42,334 nucleotides of DNA, taken from IMG/VR virus record IMGVR_UViG_3300045950_000008, positions 1-42,334 of that record; one strand, given 5' to 3'. A program made the translations under genes and the position numbers. Below are positions 30,829-37,264 of the stretch, piece after piece; position 1 is the first letter of the stretch; each line of letters starts with the position of its first letter. Source of the DNA: a virus. The notes beneath the pieces are model-generated. The model did no database searches. It was not told the DNA's origin and saw nothing but the letters and a program-made list of their open reading frames with translations.

Positions 30829-31190
30829 GGCTTCACCCATTGTGGTCTATCGGATTCTAGGAGAATACGCTCCATGATTCTCTCTGCGCGGCATGCCGGA
30901 CAGAACAAGCAGTAGTTTGTGCCCTTTTTCACCCGATGGACTCCGATACTGTCCCTCGCAATCGCCGCTGCCTCTTCCAGTCCCACCCGCCTCCCCTCTT
31001 CGCGGGCCTCAGCGATCAGCCGTTCCAGATCCTTGTCTCCCCACGGATCAAGAGCGCATCCACCAGACGGCTCCCAACAGGTTCTGTTGCAGGAGTGATT
31101 CGGCGCGGTCGGACTCGAACCGACAGCCGGGCGCTTATAAAGCGCCTGCTCTGCCCGTTGAGCTACGCGCCGTCGTTGTTTCTTTTTCAT
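30825..31190 (-). CDS. Zinc-binding helical protein; reading frame runs through a tRNA gene
   Basis: The C-terminal 60 residues are well behaved: AREEGRRVGLEEAAAIARD followed by CLFCPACRAE (CxxCxxC zinc site) and a conserved-looking KP end. The only ATG, at 31190, overlaps the upstream stop (ATGA) but would make residues 7-30 the translation of tRNA-Ile. No ATG or GTG lies between the tRNA and the helix; GTG at about codon 70 or a CTG start are alternatives. I give the full open frame and regard the real start as unresolved. Confidence 0.45.
   Translation of the reverse strand: MKKKQRRRVAQRAEQALYKRPAVGSSPTAPNHSCNRTCWEPSGGCALDPWGDKDLERLIAEAREEGRRVGLEEAAAIARDSIGVHRVKKGTNYCLFCPACRAERIMERILLESDRPQWVKP
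31100..31172 (-). tRNA. tRNA-Ile(UAU)
   Basis: Minus-strand cloverleaf: acceptor CGGCGCG/CGCGCCG, D arm GCTC/GAGC, anticodon arm GGCGC-TTTATAA-GCGCC with anticodon TAT, 5-nt variable loop, T arm GTCGG-TTCGAGT-CCGAC, discriminator A. CCA is not encoded, unlike the tRNA-Pro. UAU reads AUA, a codon most bacteria decode with a lysidine-modified CAU tRNA. Confidence 0.92.
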
Positions 31191-31528
31191 GGCTTCGACA
31201 GCTCGCTCTCCACCGCCTGCCGCCATAGGCATTCAGGCGTATGTTCTACTCCTCCCGGTATAGCTCCCCAAATCCCTTCAGTAGAGCGTACTGTGTCGAA
31301 TGGAATTGACTTACCATCACAAACCCGACACTTCACTAATAAAGTCTCAAGGGTTGACCCTGTTGATTCAAGGGGATCGCATTTGGCGAGGGCGTCCTGT
31401 AGACTTCTAGTAATCCGGCATAACCATAGGATGTCCTCTTGTCGAATCCAGTCCTCTAGGTTCGAGTGCTTCGCCCATTCCTCCATGCATGTCAGTTTTG
31501 TACCAACGCTGAGTTTCCAATCACCCAT
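31187..31528 (-). CDS. Hypothetical protein with Cys/His motifs, 113 aa
   Basis: ATG 31528 gives an 8-bp overlap with the previous gene; the longer frame lies inside it. The protein has CRVCDG and HTPEC, probably one zinc site, in the C-terminal half, and helices before. Unknown. It ends SKP with ATGA, a junction form repeated at 30825 and 31931. Confidence 0.55.
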   Translation of the reverse strand: MGDWKLSVGTKLTCMEEWAKHSNLEDWIRQEDILWLCRITRSLQDALAKCDPLESTGSTLETLLVKCRVCDGKSIPFDTVRSTEGIWGAIPGGVEHTPECLWRQAVESELSKP

Positions 31529-31934
31529 GTTTGATCTCCTCCCGCGCCTTGCAGGGTCCGCATTGGCGACAGTCTTGGTACTCAACCTGCTTGTCCGGTC
31601 CCTCGAAACCTGCTCGATTGGGACAAGGAGTCTTGCATAAAACCTTCCTAAGCCGGTCGATTTCAGTTGATCCCTGTATAATCTGTTTCTGCAGTCTCTT
31701 TACTTCTCCTAACAATATGGGAACAGCTTCCCGAGCTACACTTATGAAATTCTTATCTGATGCATTGCAACAGATACGGTCTTCGTCGAGCCAAATTACA
31801 GCCTTTCCGTGTAAAGTGGGCTCGGGCCAAGCGACTAAACTCATAGATGTTGTCCAATGCCACGGACCGGGGGTTGCCATCTCACACACATGATTCCACA
31901 CAGCAAGATCACCATCATCTGGTACATCTGTCAT
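31521..31934 (-). CDS. Ea22-like early protein with TPGPW motif, 137 aa
   Basis: The N-terminus has DLAVWNHVCEMATPGPWHW, the middle NFISVAREAVPILLGEVKRL and the C-terminus a Cys-rich part (CPNRAGFEG...CRQCGPC). TPGPW followed by a helix AR-x-A-x-P-x-LL-x-EV-x-RL is typical of short phage early proteins grouped as Ea22-like, with no proven function. GGAGGTGAAGCC precedes ATG 31934. It is related to the 5' part of the gene at 33266-33745. Confidence 0.65.
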   Translation of the reverse strand: MTDVPDDGDLAVWNHVCEMATPGPWHWTTSMSLVAWPEPTLHGKAVIWLDEDRICCNASDKNFISVAREAVPILLGEVKRLQKQIIQGSTEIDRLRKVLCKTPCPNRAGFEGPDKQVEYQDCRQCGPCKAREEIKHG

Positions 31935-32773
31935 GGCTTCACCTCCTCCACTTCAGGACTTATCTTACTCCGCAAGCAAGCATTATACACCGGGCAATAC
32001 GCCTTGCTGCATAGCGGATTGCTCGGGGTTGTGTAAGGGAAGATACCCTTACGGATAGCTGATACTGCCTCCCCGAATACAGTGAGAGCCCAATCCCAAT
32101 CTTGTTGGGTTCGCTTGGCTCTCTCCAGCTTCACTGATCCTCTCTTACTCTTGACGAAAGTAAGGAAGGCTACATCCTCCTTTTCAAATGCCCATGAATA
32201 GAGAGATAACTGAAGGGAAGTAACTGTATCTCTTCCCGTCTTAGCCCTCTTCCCTGTCTTGTAGTCAAGGACTTCCCACGGAGTAACTAAATCCACCCTT
32301 CCCACAAGGGTATAAGGTTCTCCGTTCGAGTCCTTTGCTTCTCTCTTGAAAGACTCTTCCACCTTTACCGGGGGGAACATCTTGGCATAGTCCTTCAAGT
32401 AAATGGAGTACCATCGTTCTGCTCGTTCTGTCATGAAATCGAGGGAGTCTTCCCACACCAGTCCTGACCCTCTCAATTCCTGAGCCTGTCGTTCGGCCCG
32501 TTCGGATCGTTCTGTTAGGCTCGTTCTGAAGATGGCGGCCATGTCGGTAGCCGAGAGGAGGGTACCTTCCAGTACCCTCCTGTTGTACGCTTCGAGTCCG
32601 TCGTGACAGGCGGACCCTTCCAGTAGGGAAGGGGATACTACTCTAGGGATTTTATCCCTGTAAAGTAGTTGGAACCGCTTCCCACACTCTAGCCATTGAT
32701 CTAGGCTAGAGAAGTCGAAGGTAGATAGGTCTACCTCAAATGGCATTTGATCTACTTGTGGCATTGTGGACAC
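31931..32773 (-). CDS. Cas4/RecB-like PD-(D/E)xK exonuclease, 280 aa
   Basis: The nuclease core shows GRVDLVTPWEVLDYKTGK (about 160-178; the GxxD and D-Y-K elements) and LQLSLYSWAF (about 188-197; the Q-x3-Y motif IV). A Cys near the N-terminus (QWLECGKRF, about 30) and C-terminal LCSKAYCPVYNAC (about 255-268) match the four Fe-S ligands of Cas4/AddB-type nucleases. Such enzymes resect DNA ends in recombination. The start is GTG 32773, with ATG 32764 possible; it overlaps the previous gene by 22 bp. No CRISPR array is present. Confidence 0.8.
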   Translation of the reverse strand: MSTMPQVDQMPFEVDLSTFDFSSLDQWLECGKRFQLLYRDKIPRVVSPSLLEGSACHDGLEAYNRRVLEGTLLSATDMAAIFRTSLTERSERAERQAQELRGSGLVWEDSLDFMTERAERWYSIYLKDYAKMFPPVKVEESFKREAKDSNGEPYTLVGRVDLVTPWEVLDYKTGKRAKTGRDTVTSLQLSLYSWAFEKEDVAFLTFVKSKRGSVKLERAKRTQQDWDWALTVFGEAVSAIRKGIFPYTTPSNPLCSKAYCPVYNACLRSKISPEVEEVKP

Positions 32774-32997
32774 ACCTTTCCTTCATTCTTTCGGAAGTCA
32801 AGGATAACTTCCGAAGCTGTCTTCCCCATCCCCGAGACATTGCGCTTGTGGCAGTATACCTGAATATACTGATACTTGTTGGCTTCCTGTAGGTACAGCT
32901 TGAAACTGTAATCACCTACCCCCAGTTCTCTAGGAGTTCTCTCGATCAAAGAGACAAACTCATCGTAAAGGAAACCCACCCTGTGAAGCAATCTCAC
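32752..32997 (-). CDS. Hypothetical protein with CPQC end, 81 aa
   Basis: GTG 32997 overlaps the upstream stop (GTGA). Mixed alpha/beta with many aromatic residues (YSFKLYLQEANKYQYIQVYC) and the C-terminal sequence VCPQCHK, a single CxxC pair. Unknown; position suggests coupling with the nuclease. Confidence 0.55.
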   Translation of the reverse strand: MRLLHRVGFLYDEFVSLIERTPRELGVGDYSFKLYLQEANKYQYIQVYCHKRNVSGMGKTASEVILDFRKNEGKVCPQCHK

Positions 32998-33278
32998 TTT
33001 ACCCCCTGTAAATCTATTGTTTCAAACCCTTGATCGTTCAAGAGTTTGCGGAAATACCGATGGTCCACAATTTCCCGTTCCCCTACTAACCATGTACGGG
33101 ATGGGTAGTGGATTCTCCCTATGACCCCGTTCTTATAGGTCATAGAAACATCCCCCTTCTCTCTCGCCATAGATGCTAGGTATTGGGCCACATAGATGGC
33201 TTCGTTGATATCCTCGTACTCAAGGATATCAACGTGAACCCCTCCCTTGAGGACTAGTCTACATGTTACTTTGTACAT
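32994..33278 (-). CDS. Hypothetical protein, 94 aa
   Basis: ATG 33278 lies 12 bp inside the end of the previous gene. Begins with a strand (YKVTCRLVLKGGVHVDILEY), then a helix (INEAIYVAQYLASMA) and strands, an alpha/beta sandwich. No motif is recognised. Confidence 0.55.
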   Translation of the reverse strand: MYKVTCRLVLKGGVHVDILEYEDINEAIYVAQYLASMAREKGDVSMTYKNGVIGRIHYPSRTWLVGEREIVDHRYFRKLLNDQGFETIDLQGVK

Positions 33279-33745
33279 GTTACCTCCGTAATGGTCTTTC
33301 CTTGCATATCTGTCACCAAGACAGATTCTTGCTTGAATTCCCTGCGGATATCCTCCGCAAGGCCAGTGATTAGTTCCAACGGTTCCCCTAGGATTGTGAG
33401 CTCATAGGAGGGCTCCCATTCCCCTCCCCAATAGCCAATAAGGTTTGCCATAGAAGCCCCATTGATACCGTATCTCACGAAGATACGGTGTAACCGAGAG
33501 TGTACATTTCTCTCGGTTACTTCCCCATGCTTGGTAGAGAAGTAAATCTTCATACTTCCTCCCTCGAAACCTGCTCGATGGGAGCAGGGAATACGGCGTA
33601 GGGCCTCCCTCAGTCTCTCCACCTCCTCCAGAAGCATGGGGAGGGCGCGACGAGCTTCAGAAATACACGCCATATCCTCTCTCGTCACACTTTTGCAGAG
33701 ATTCCGCCAGAGTTCAAGGTCCGAAGGGGTTGGACGATTAGTCAT
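33266..33745 (-). CDS. Possible fusion of an Ea22-like N-terminus and a second early protein, 159 aa
   Basis: Residues 1-64 (DLELWRNLCKSV, ARRALPMLLEEVERL, RRIPCSHRAGFEG) are a shortened version of the 137-aa protein at 31521. At residue 65 a new Met begins MKIYFSTKHGEVTERN, preceded by GAGGGAGGAAGT, an excellent ribosome binding site, so 33266-33553 may also be made as a separate 95-aa protein. The two parts are in frame without a stop. A 20-bp identical stretch (33560-33579 and 31599-31618) lies exactly at the junction. Function unknown. Confidence 0.6.
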   Translation of the reverse strand: MTNRPTPSDLELWRNLCKSVTREDMACISEARRALPMLLEEVERLREALRRIPCSHRAGFEGGSMKIYFSTKHGEVTERNVHSRLHRIFVRYGINGASMANLIGYWGGEWEPSYELTILGEPLELITGLAEDIRREFKQESVLVTDMQGKTITEVTCTK

Positions 33746-33981
33746 ACTTCTTCCTCCCCCCTCGCCAAACAGTACTCACACTTCCCATCCTCTTTGATCT
33801 TATGGAGGATGTTTACGTCCTCAAATACTGTCCCACACACATCACAAGCGGGAGCATAGCAATCCCACTCCCCTTCTACCGGGTGTAAGTCTATCTGTGA
33901 CATTCCCTTGGGGACACACCCCCTACAATAATATCCCCCTTCCTTGACATTGACCAGACCCCACGAAATATGTACATTCAC
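33742..33981 (-). CDS. Zinc-ribbon-like protein, 79 aa
   Basis: Three Cys pairs are visible: CRGC (about 19-22), CDVCG (about 46-50) and CEYC (about 68-71), enough for one or two zinc sites in a rubredoxin-like small protein. ATGA overlaps at both ends. Unknown function. Confidence 0.6.
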   Translation of the reverse strand: MNVHISWGLVNVKEGGYYCRGCVPKGMSQIDLHPVEGEWDCYAPACDVCGTVFEDVNILHKIKEDGKCEYCLARGEEEV

Positions 33982-34268
33982 TCTTCACCCCTTCTGAAAC
34001 GTGAGACAGTCTCTTTCACGAGACTATCCCATAGATACTTGACGCTACTGGGAGACCCTACCTCACGGTAGGAACTACCCACCAGTAGCTCTTCCGCTTC
34101 TTTCATTACTCCCCTCTCTTCTGCTACCTTCCGTAGCAGAGTGATTGCCCGGTTCCCATCGAACCGGGCTTCATTGTCCACTACGGTAGGGAGCTTAGCT
34201 AACCCCCTACTGGCAGCCCATAGGAGTTTCTCTCTATCGAGCCACTGCCGGATCTGTTGGCGGTTCAT
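33978..34268 (-). CDS. Helical protein, 96 aa
   Basis: All helical; N-terminal NRQQIRQWLDREKLLWAASR followed by GNRAITLLRKVAEERGVMKEAEELL. A helix-turn-helix is conceivable in the first 60 residues but I cannot show it. Coupled by ATGA to the 55-aa gene upstream. Confidence 0.55.
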   Translation of the reverse strand: MNRQQIRQWLDREKLLWAASRGLAKLPTVVDNEARFDGNRAITLLRKVAEERGVMKEAEELLVGSSYREVGSPSSVKYLWDSLVKETVSRFRRGEE

Positions 34269-34432
34269 GCTTCCCCCACTATATCGAAGTACGTGTAGGG
34301 GATATTAGTGTTCATCCCCCGCAGGATATCTACCAATTCCCCCCATCGTGGACAGTTCTCAGGGGTGAGTCGTATAGACTCTTCCCCCTGAGAGAACACT
34401 ATTTCATCGTTATCGAAATAGATATGAATCAT
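34265..34432 (-). CDS. Small acidic protein, 55 aa
   Basis: ATG 34432 has GGGAGGGT just upstream and overlaps the end of the amidotransferase gene by 23 bp; TGA at 34265-34267 overlaps the next ATG. The protein begins MIHIYFDNDEIVFSQGEES and ends in a hydrophobic helix and strand. The acidic, short product next to the amidotransferase could be a partner or substrate; this is speculative. Confidence 0.6.
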   Translation of the reverse strand: MIHIYFDNDEIVFSQGEESIRLTPENCPRWGELVDILRGMNTNIPYTYFDIVGEA

Positions 34433-35069
34433 ACCCTCCCCATGAAATAGGTCTGGGTAGAATAGGTTCTACCCATCTCGTATTCTCCCTTGATAGGACC
34501 GTCCCATCAAGGTCTAGACCAAGTATTCCAGTAAACTTGGACCATCCCCTCTCTGCCCGAGGAGACTCGCTAGCTGCTGCTAGTAATCTCCCCCCATTCT
34601 CTAGTATCTCAATCTGTTTGCCCGCCAGAATGTATATAGTCTTCCCGTAACCATATACGAAGGAATTACCCAAGAGTAACTTTCGTACCTCTTGGATAGC
34701 TTCCTGTACCCCTAGACCACGGATACTGTCCCAGAGTACGGCAGTATCCGAGCGTGGGTCCCCCAACTCCCTCCCTACTGATACACACCCATTATGTATC
34801 AGCAAGGATCGCCCATTGTGGAATGGATGGCAATTGGACAGAGATGTACTCCCCGAGGTTCCCCATCGAGTATGGAACATACGTGGGAAGGGTACATGGG
34901 ATAGTACCCTCTCGAAGTATCGAGCATTGTGCTCGATACTCCTAAGTACCTCCCACTTCCCCCTATAACGCCATGCAATCCCGTTCCCATCTCCCCCCTG
35001 TTGCCTTTCTAGTACCTTCAACCACCCCTTCGGGTGAGTGTGTCCGAATGAGAGATACCACCTACACAC
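34410..35069 (-). CDS. Class II glutamine amidotransferase (Ntn hydrolase), 219 aa
   Basis: With GTG 35069 the product starts Met-Cys, giving the N-terminal nucleophile Cys required after Met removal; GGGAGG lies eight bases upstream. Further motifs of the fold are GDGNGIAW (about 32-39), FHTRWGTSG (about 65-73), NCHPF (about 78-82), LIHNG (about 88-92) and SDT (about 106-108). The enzyme would release ammonia from glutamine. It overlaps the amidoligase stop by one base (TAGTG), so the two are surely co-translated. A longer frame from a TTG would bury the Cys and is rejected. Confidence 0.82.
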   Translation of the reverse strand: MCRWYLSFGHTHPKGWLKVLERQQGGDGNGIAWRYRGKWEVLRSIEHNARYFERVLSHVPFPRMFHTRWGTSGSTSLSNCHPFHNGRSLLIHNGCVSVGRELGDPRSDTAVLWDSIRGLGVQEAIQEVRKLLLGNSFVYGYGKTIYILAGKQIEILENGGRLLAAASESPRAERGWSKFTGILGLDLDGTVLSRENTRWVEPILPRPISWGGYDSYLFR

Positions 35070-36385
35070 TAGACAACCCTCCCACAAAAATAACAGGTTC
35101 CCCCTGCAGTTCTCACGTGGAAGAACCTACGTGGGGAACATTCCCCCTCTGTGCATATGACCACATCATGCCGAGTGGTCCTCCTAGGGACCACATTGCA
35201 CATGGGCCTTCTCCTCCCGCTGTCCTCGTGTCTATATTCACGGGGTGTGTATCCCCCTACCCCGCAGCAGGTATCCTCTACTACCCGACTGATACCCGCA
35301 TCGTGATTGAACACCGTGAACTCCCCCGCGTGGTAGCAGTGACCACCCTCTACTATCCCCTCGAGAGGGTCACGGGGTTCTACTTTCTCACTGGGAGGCT
35401 CGGGGTTACCCGCCCCTATGGGAGGATATTCGGGAGCATCCACCCCCAAAGCCTCTGCTAGTAAGGGGGTAATCTTTGCCACAGTCCTATCTCCCCGTGA
35501 TAGGAAGAGTACCTCCGCCCCCTCGAACCAAGGGGTGTGGTACTTTTGGTGGGCATCGATGGGTTTTCCCCATCGAGTCTCCCCCTCGGAGGACAGTACC
35601 AGTATCCTCCGAGTATTCTCCACCACCTGGCGGAGAAAGACCCTCCCTAACCACTCCCAGTCAAGGGTGTTGATAGGTAAGTGGGGGGAGACACTGATCC
35701 ACCCCCACTGCTCCCTCATATCCCTCTTCCACACTTCGGGGGACAGCTTCATCCCCCATGTAGAGAGGGGGGATGAATAATCATCCTCCAACTTATTGGA
35801 GGACAATATGTCCTCCAAGAACTTGAAGGAATTGTAGGCCAGACGGGGGGACTGCAACCACGACGGCATCCCCCGTATCTCGATGCCATGATGGTTGGGT
35901 GCGGGGCTCCATTCAACATCCCGCACATCAAGGGGGTCACCGTACCTCGAATGGGTACGGCGTAGGGCTACTTGGCTTGCAGGCCAAGAGCCCCCGATGA
36001 ACTGGGGAAGAGCTGCTGCTAGAATCGTCTTGATCCTAGCAACAGGGTCGGAGCGGAATGCCACAGGCCATCCCTGTGGCACTCTGCCACGTGCATCATA
36101 TTCAATGTGCACGTGACCTCCCGCACTCCCCCTCTGGCTACCCAGAATAAAAGGGGAGGCATTGAGCCTAAAGTTAGGCTCAAGACCTAATAGACCGATA
36201 ACCCCTGCGAGGCGCACTAACGCCTCTTCAGGGGTCTTGCCGGGCGGGGGACGTAGCTCCCCCGTGCTTCCGTTTCCATCCACCCCTATGTAAGGGGAGA
36301 TGGATGAATAGAAATCTACCACGCTTCCACTCTCAAGGTGGATCGCGTGGAACTCGGGGTCACTTCCCCAAGACGTGAGTCTCAT
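35069..36385 (-). CDS. phiEco32-like amidoligase (GS-like COOH-NH2 ligase), 438 aa
   Basis: N-terminal GSDPEF (7-12), IGVDGNGSTGELRPPPG (about 33-49) and GGHVHIEYD (about 89-97) are hallmark segments of the phage amidoligase type 2 group in the glutamine synthetase superfamily, which join carboxyl and amino groups with ATP. The region to about 330 completes the ligase. The C-terminal 100 residues are separate, with CCGVG, CTEGEC and CYFCG cysteines that may bind zinc. ATGA joins it to the first early gene and TAGTG to the amidotransferase. Similar pairs are proposed to make peptide-like modifications of wall or protein; the substrate here is unknown. Confidence 0.78.
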   Translation of the reverse strand: MRLTSWGSDPEFHAIHLESGSVVDFYSSISPYIGVDGNGSTGELRPPPGKTPEEALVRLAGVIGLLGLEPNFRLNASPFILGSQRGSAGGHVHIEYDARGRVPQGWPVAFRSDPVARIKTILAAALPQFIGGSWPASQVALRRTHSRYGDPLDVRDVEWSPAPNHHGIEIRGMPSWLQSPRLAYNSFKFLEDILSSNKLEDDYSSPLSTWGMKLSPEVWKRDMREQWGWISVSPHLPINTLDWEWLGRVFLRQVVENTRRILVLSSEGETRWGKPIDAHQKYHTPWFEGAEVLFLSRGDRTVAKITPLLAEALGVDAPEYPPIGAGNPEPPSEKVEPRDPLEGIVEGGHCYHAGEFTVFNHDAGISRVVEDTCCGVGGYTPREYRHEDSGRRRPMCNVVPRRTTRHDVVICTEGECSPRRFFHVRTAGGTCYFCGRVV

Positions 36386-36615
36386 ACCCTGTCCCCCCTC
36401 TCTTCCTCCAGAGGAGCGATATCCTCCGGCTCCCCCTCAAACCAAATCTCACCGCCCGAGGCGGTGACCCTACCCACCCACTGGAGGAGGGCGGGGATAT
36501 CCCCCGCCACCCACCCCTCGAGTATGTACTCTTGGGTTGGGTCGTAGACTATGACCTCCAGCTTTCCCTCCCCCAACTCCGGGCGGGGAGGGGCGGAGAA
36601 AATTTCGAAGTTCAT
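36382..36615 (-). CDS. First gene of the early arm, acidic protein, 77 aa
   Basis: Preceded by AGGAGG at a good distance from ATG 36615. The protein is acidic, with a beta-strand pattern (KLEVIVYDPTQEYILEGWVA, GGEIWFEGEPEDI). Unknown. As the first gene it follows the leader with two terminator-like hairpins and is coupled to the amidoligase by ATGA, so it is likely part of that system or an early takeover protein. Confidence 0.6.
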   Translation of the reverse strand: MNFEIFSAPPRPELGEGKLEVIVYDPTQEYILEGWVAGDIPALLQWVGRVTASGGEIWFEGEPEDIAPLEEERGDRV

Positions 36616-36641
36616 GTTACCTCCTAAAGTATGTAGCTAAT

Positions 36642-36676
36642 AAAAAACCCCATGTACTCACAAGAATACATGGGGT
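36642..36676 (-). terminator. Terminator-like hairpin in the early leader, proximal
   Basis: On the minus strand ACCCCATGTA and TACATGGGGT (36647-36656 with 36667-36676) form ten perfect pairs, followed by T6. It lies only about 27 bp before the first early ATG, so it would block the arm unless bypassed. A second hairpin (36678-36685 with 36693-36700) stands directly ahead of it. Confidence 0.75.
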
Positions 36677-36677
36677 C

Positions 36678-36700
36678 TCCCGTACTGCTACCGTACGGGA
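36678..36700 (-). other. Hairpin ahead of the proximal terminator
   Basis: TCCCGTAC and GTACGGGA give eight pairs around a 7-nt loop, two bases from the terminator. It could be the control element of an attenuator. Confidence 0.5.
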
Positions 36701-36703
36701 ATG

Positions 36704-36734
36704 AAAAAAAACAGCGCGAACGCGCGCGCTGTTT
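36704..36734 (-). terminator. Terminator-like hairpin in the early leader, distal
   Basis: AAACAGCGCG/CGCGCTGTTT (36725-36734 with 36709-36718) pairs fully around six bases and, on the minus strand, is followed by a run of T (36704-36711). It lies about 25-50 bp downstream of the leftward promoter. Confidence 0.7.
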
Positions 36735-36757
36735 TCAATCCAATTTCGCATGCGCGA

Positions 36758-36786
36758 AGTTTAGCGCGTTCGATCCGCGTTGTCAA
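36758..36786 (-). promoter_or_regulatory. Early leftward promoter
   Basis: Minus strand: perfect -35 TTGACA (36781-36786), 17-bp spacer, -10 TAAACT (36758-36763). It directs transcription into the early arm, through the two terminator-like hairpins. Confidence 0.65.
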
Positions 36787-36914
36787 GCTCATTCCGTTCG
36801 TTTCGATAAAATTCACACAATGCGTTTGCGCGCGGAATTCGCGCGAATTTGGGCAACATTGAATTTTACTGAACAAGTTTATTGAAAAACAAATATTCAA
36901 ACGCGCATTTGAAA

Positions 36915-36944
36915 TTTGAAACACTTGTTTCAAACACTTGTTTG
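36915..36944. repeat. Inverted and tandem repeats with ACACTTGTTT
   Basis: TTTGAAACA-CT-TGTTTCAAA (36915-36934) is a perfect inverted repeat. It overlaps two tandem copies of AAACACTTGTTT (14-bp period, to 36944). The repeats abut the -35 of the rightward promoter. They may bind an origin or regulatory protein. Confidence 0.5.
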
Positions 36945-36971
36945 ACTTTTTTATCTCTATTTACCCATAAT
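36942..36971 (+). promoter_or_regulatory. Rightward promoter overlapping an operator
   Basis: -35 TTGACT (36942-36947), 18-bp spacer, -10 CATAAT (36966-36971). The -10 lies inside the ACCCAT...ATGGGT inverted repeat, so binding there would repress it. The leader to the first late gene would be about 470 nt. Confidence 0.45.
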
Positions 36972-36977
36972 ATGGGT
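36963..36977. promoter_or_regulatory. Operator-like inverted repeat ACCCAT-N3-ATGGGT
   Basis: Perfect half sites with a 3-bp centre, overlapping a -10 box. Third-largest intergenic region with the same motif (see 29111 and 37248). Confidence 0.5.
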
Positions 36978-37025
36978 AGAAAAAAAAACATCAGCATTTC
37001 AAGAAAAAACATCAAGGTGTTCAAG
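36978..37025. repeat. Two tandem repeats AAAAAACATCA-N5-TTCAAG
   Basis: The unit AAAAAACATCA followed by TTCAAG occurs twice, about 22-23 bp apart, at about 36983-37004 and 37005-37026. The spacing is two helical turns, as in protein-binding iterons. Confidence 0.45.
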
Positions 37026-37055
37026 GGGAGTGGTTCCCCCTCTTGAGCCCATCCC

Positions 37056-37122
37056 GTCCCCCCCACACCCCCGTCAGTCCCCTCCAATTTTTGATCTGGT
37101 CCCCAACACTACTTCTGTCCCC
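37056..37122. repeat. Four spaced GTCCCC repeats
   Basis: GTCCCC begins at 37056, 37077, 37099 and 37117, spaced 21, 22 and 18 bp, in the same orientation. Spacing close to two helical turns suggests protein binding on one face, but the C-rich context makes chance possible. Confidence 0.35.
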
Positions 37123-37247
37123 AATCTAGGGGGAGGGGGGTACCTAGGGGGGTGGTCAGGGGTTTTACCTATTAGGCTCGTAATGCCTAGGGGAGGTACG
37201 GAAATTCTGGCCTTTTAGGGCCATCATTTCCATCCCCAATCTTAGGT

Positions 37248-37264
37248 ACCCATCTATTATGGGT
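37248..37264. promoter_or_regulatory. Operator-like inverted repeat ACCCAT-N5-ATGGGT, late side
   Basis: Perfect half sites with a 5-bp centre (CTATT), about 180 bp ahead of the first late gene. No clear promoter boxes are seen around it. Confidence 0.45.

Noticed and set aside
31931-32773. CRISPR-Cas involvement of the Cas4-like nuclease
   Set aside because: No repeat-spacer array or other Cas gene is present; phage RecB/Cas4-like nucleases commonly stand alone.
36745-36758. Small hairpin TTCGC/GCGAA right at the early leftward promoter, as a third +1 hairpin
   Set aside because: It overlaps the -10 box, so most of its 5' half would not be transcribed.
36688-36933. Open frames on both strands in the main control region
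   Set aside because: They cross the promoter and repeats, have no ribosome site and lack protein-like composition.
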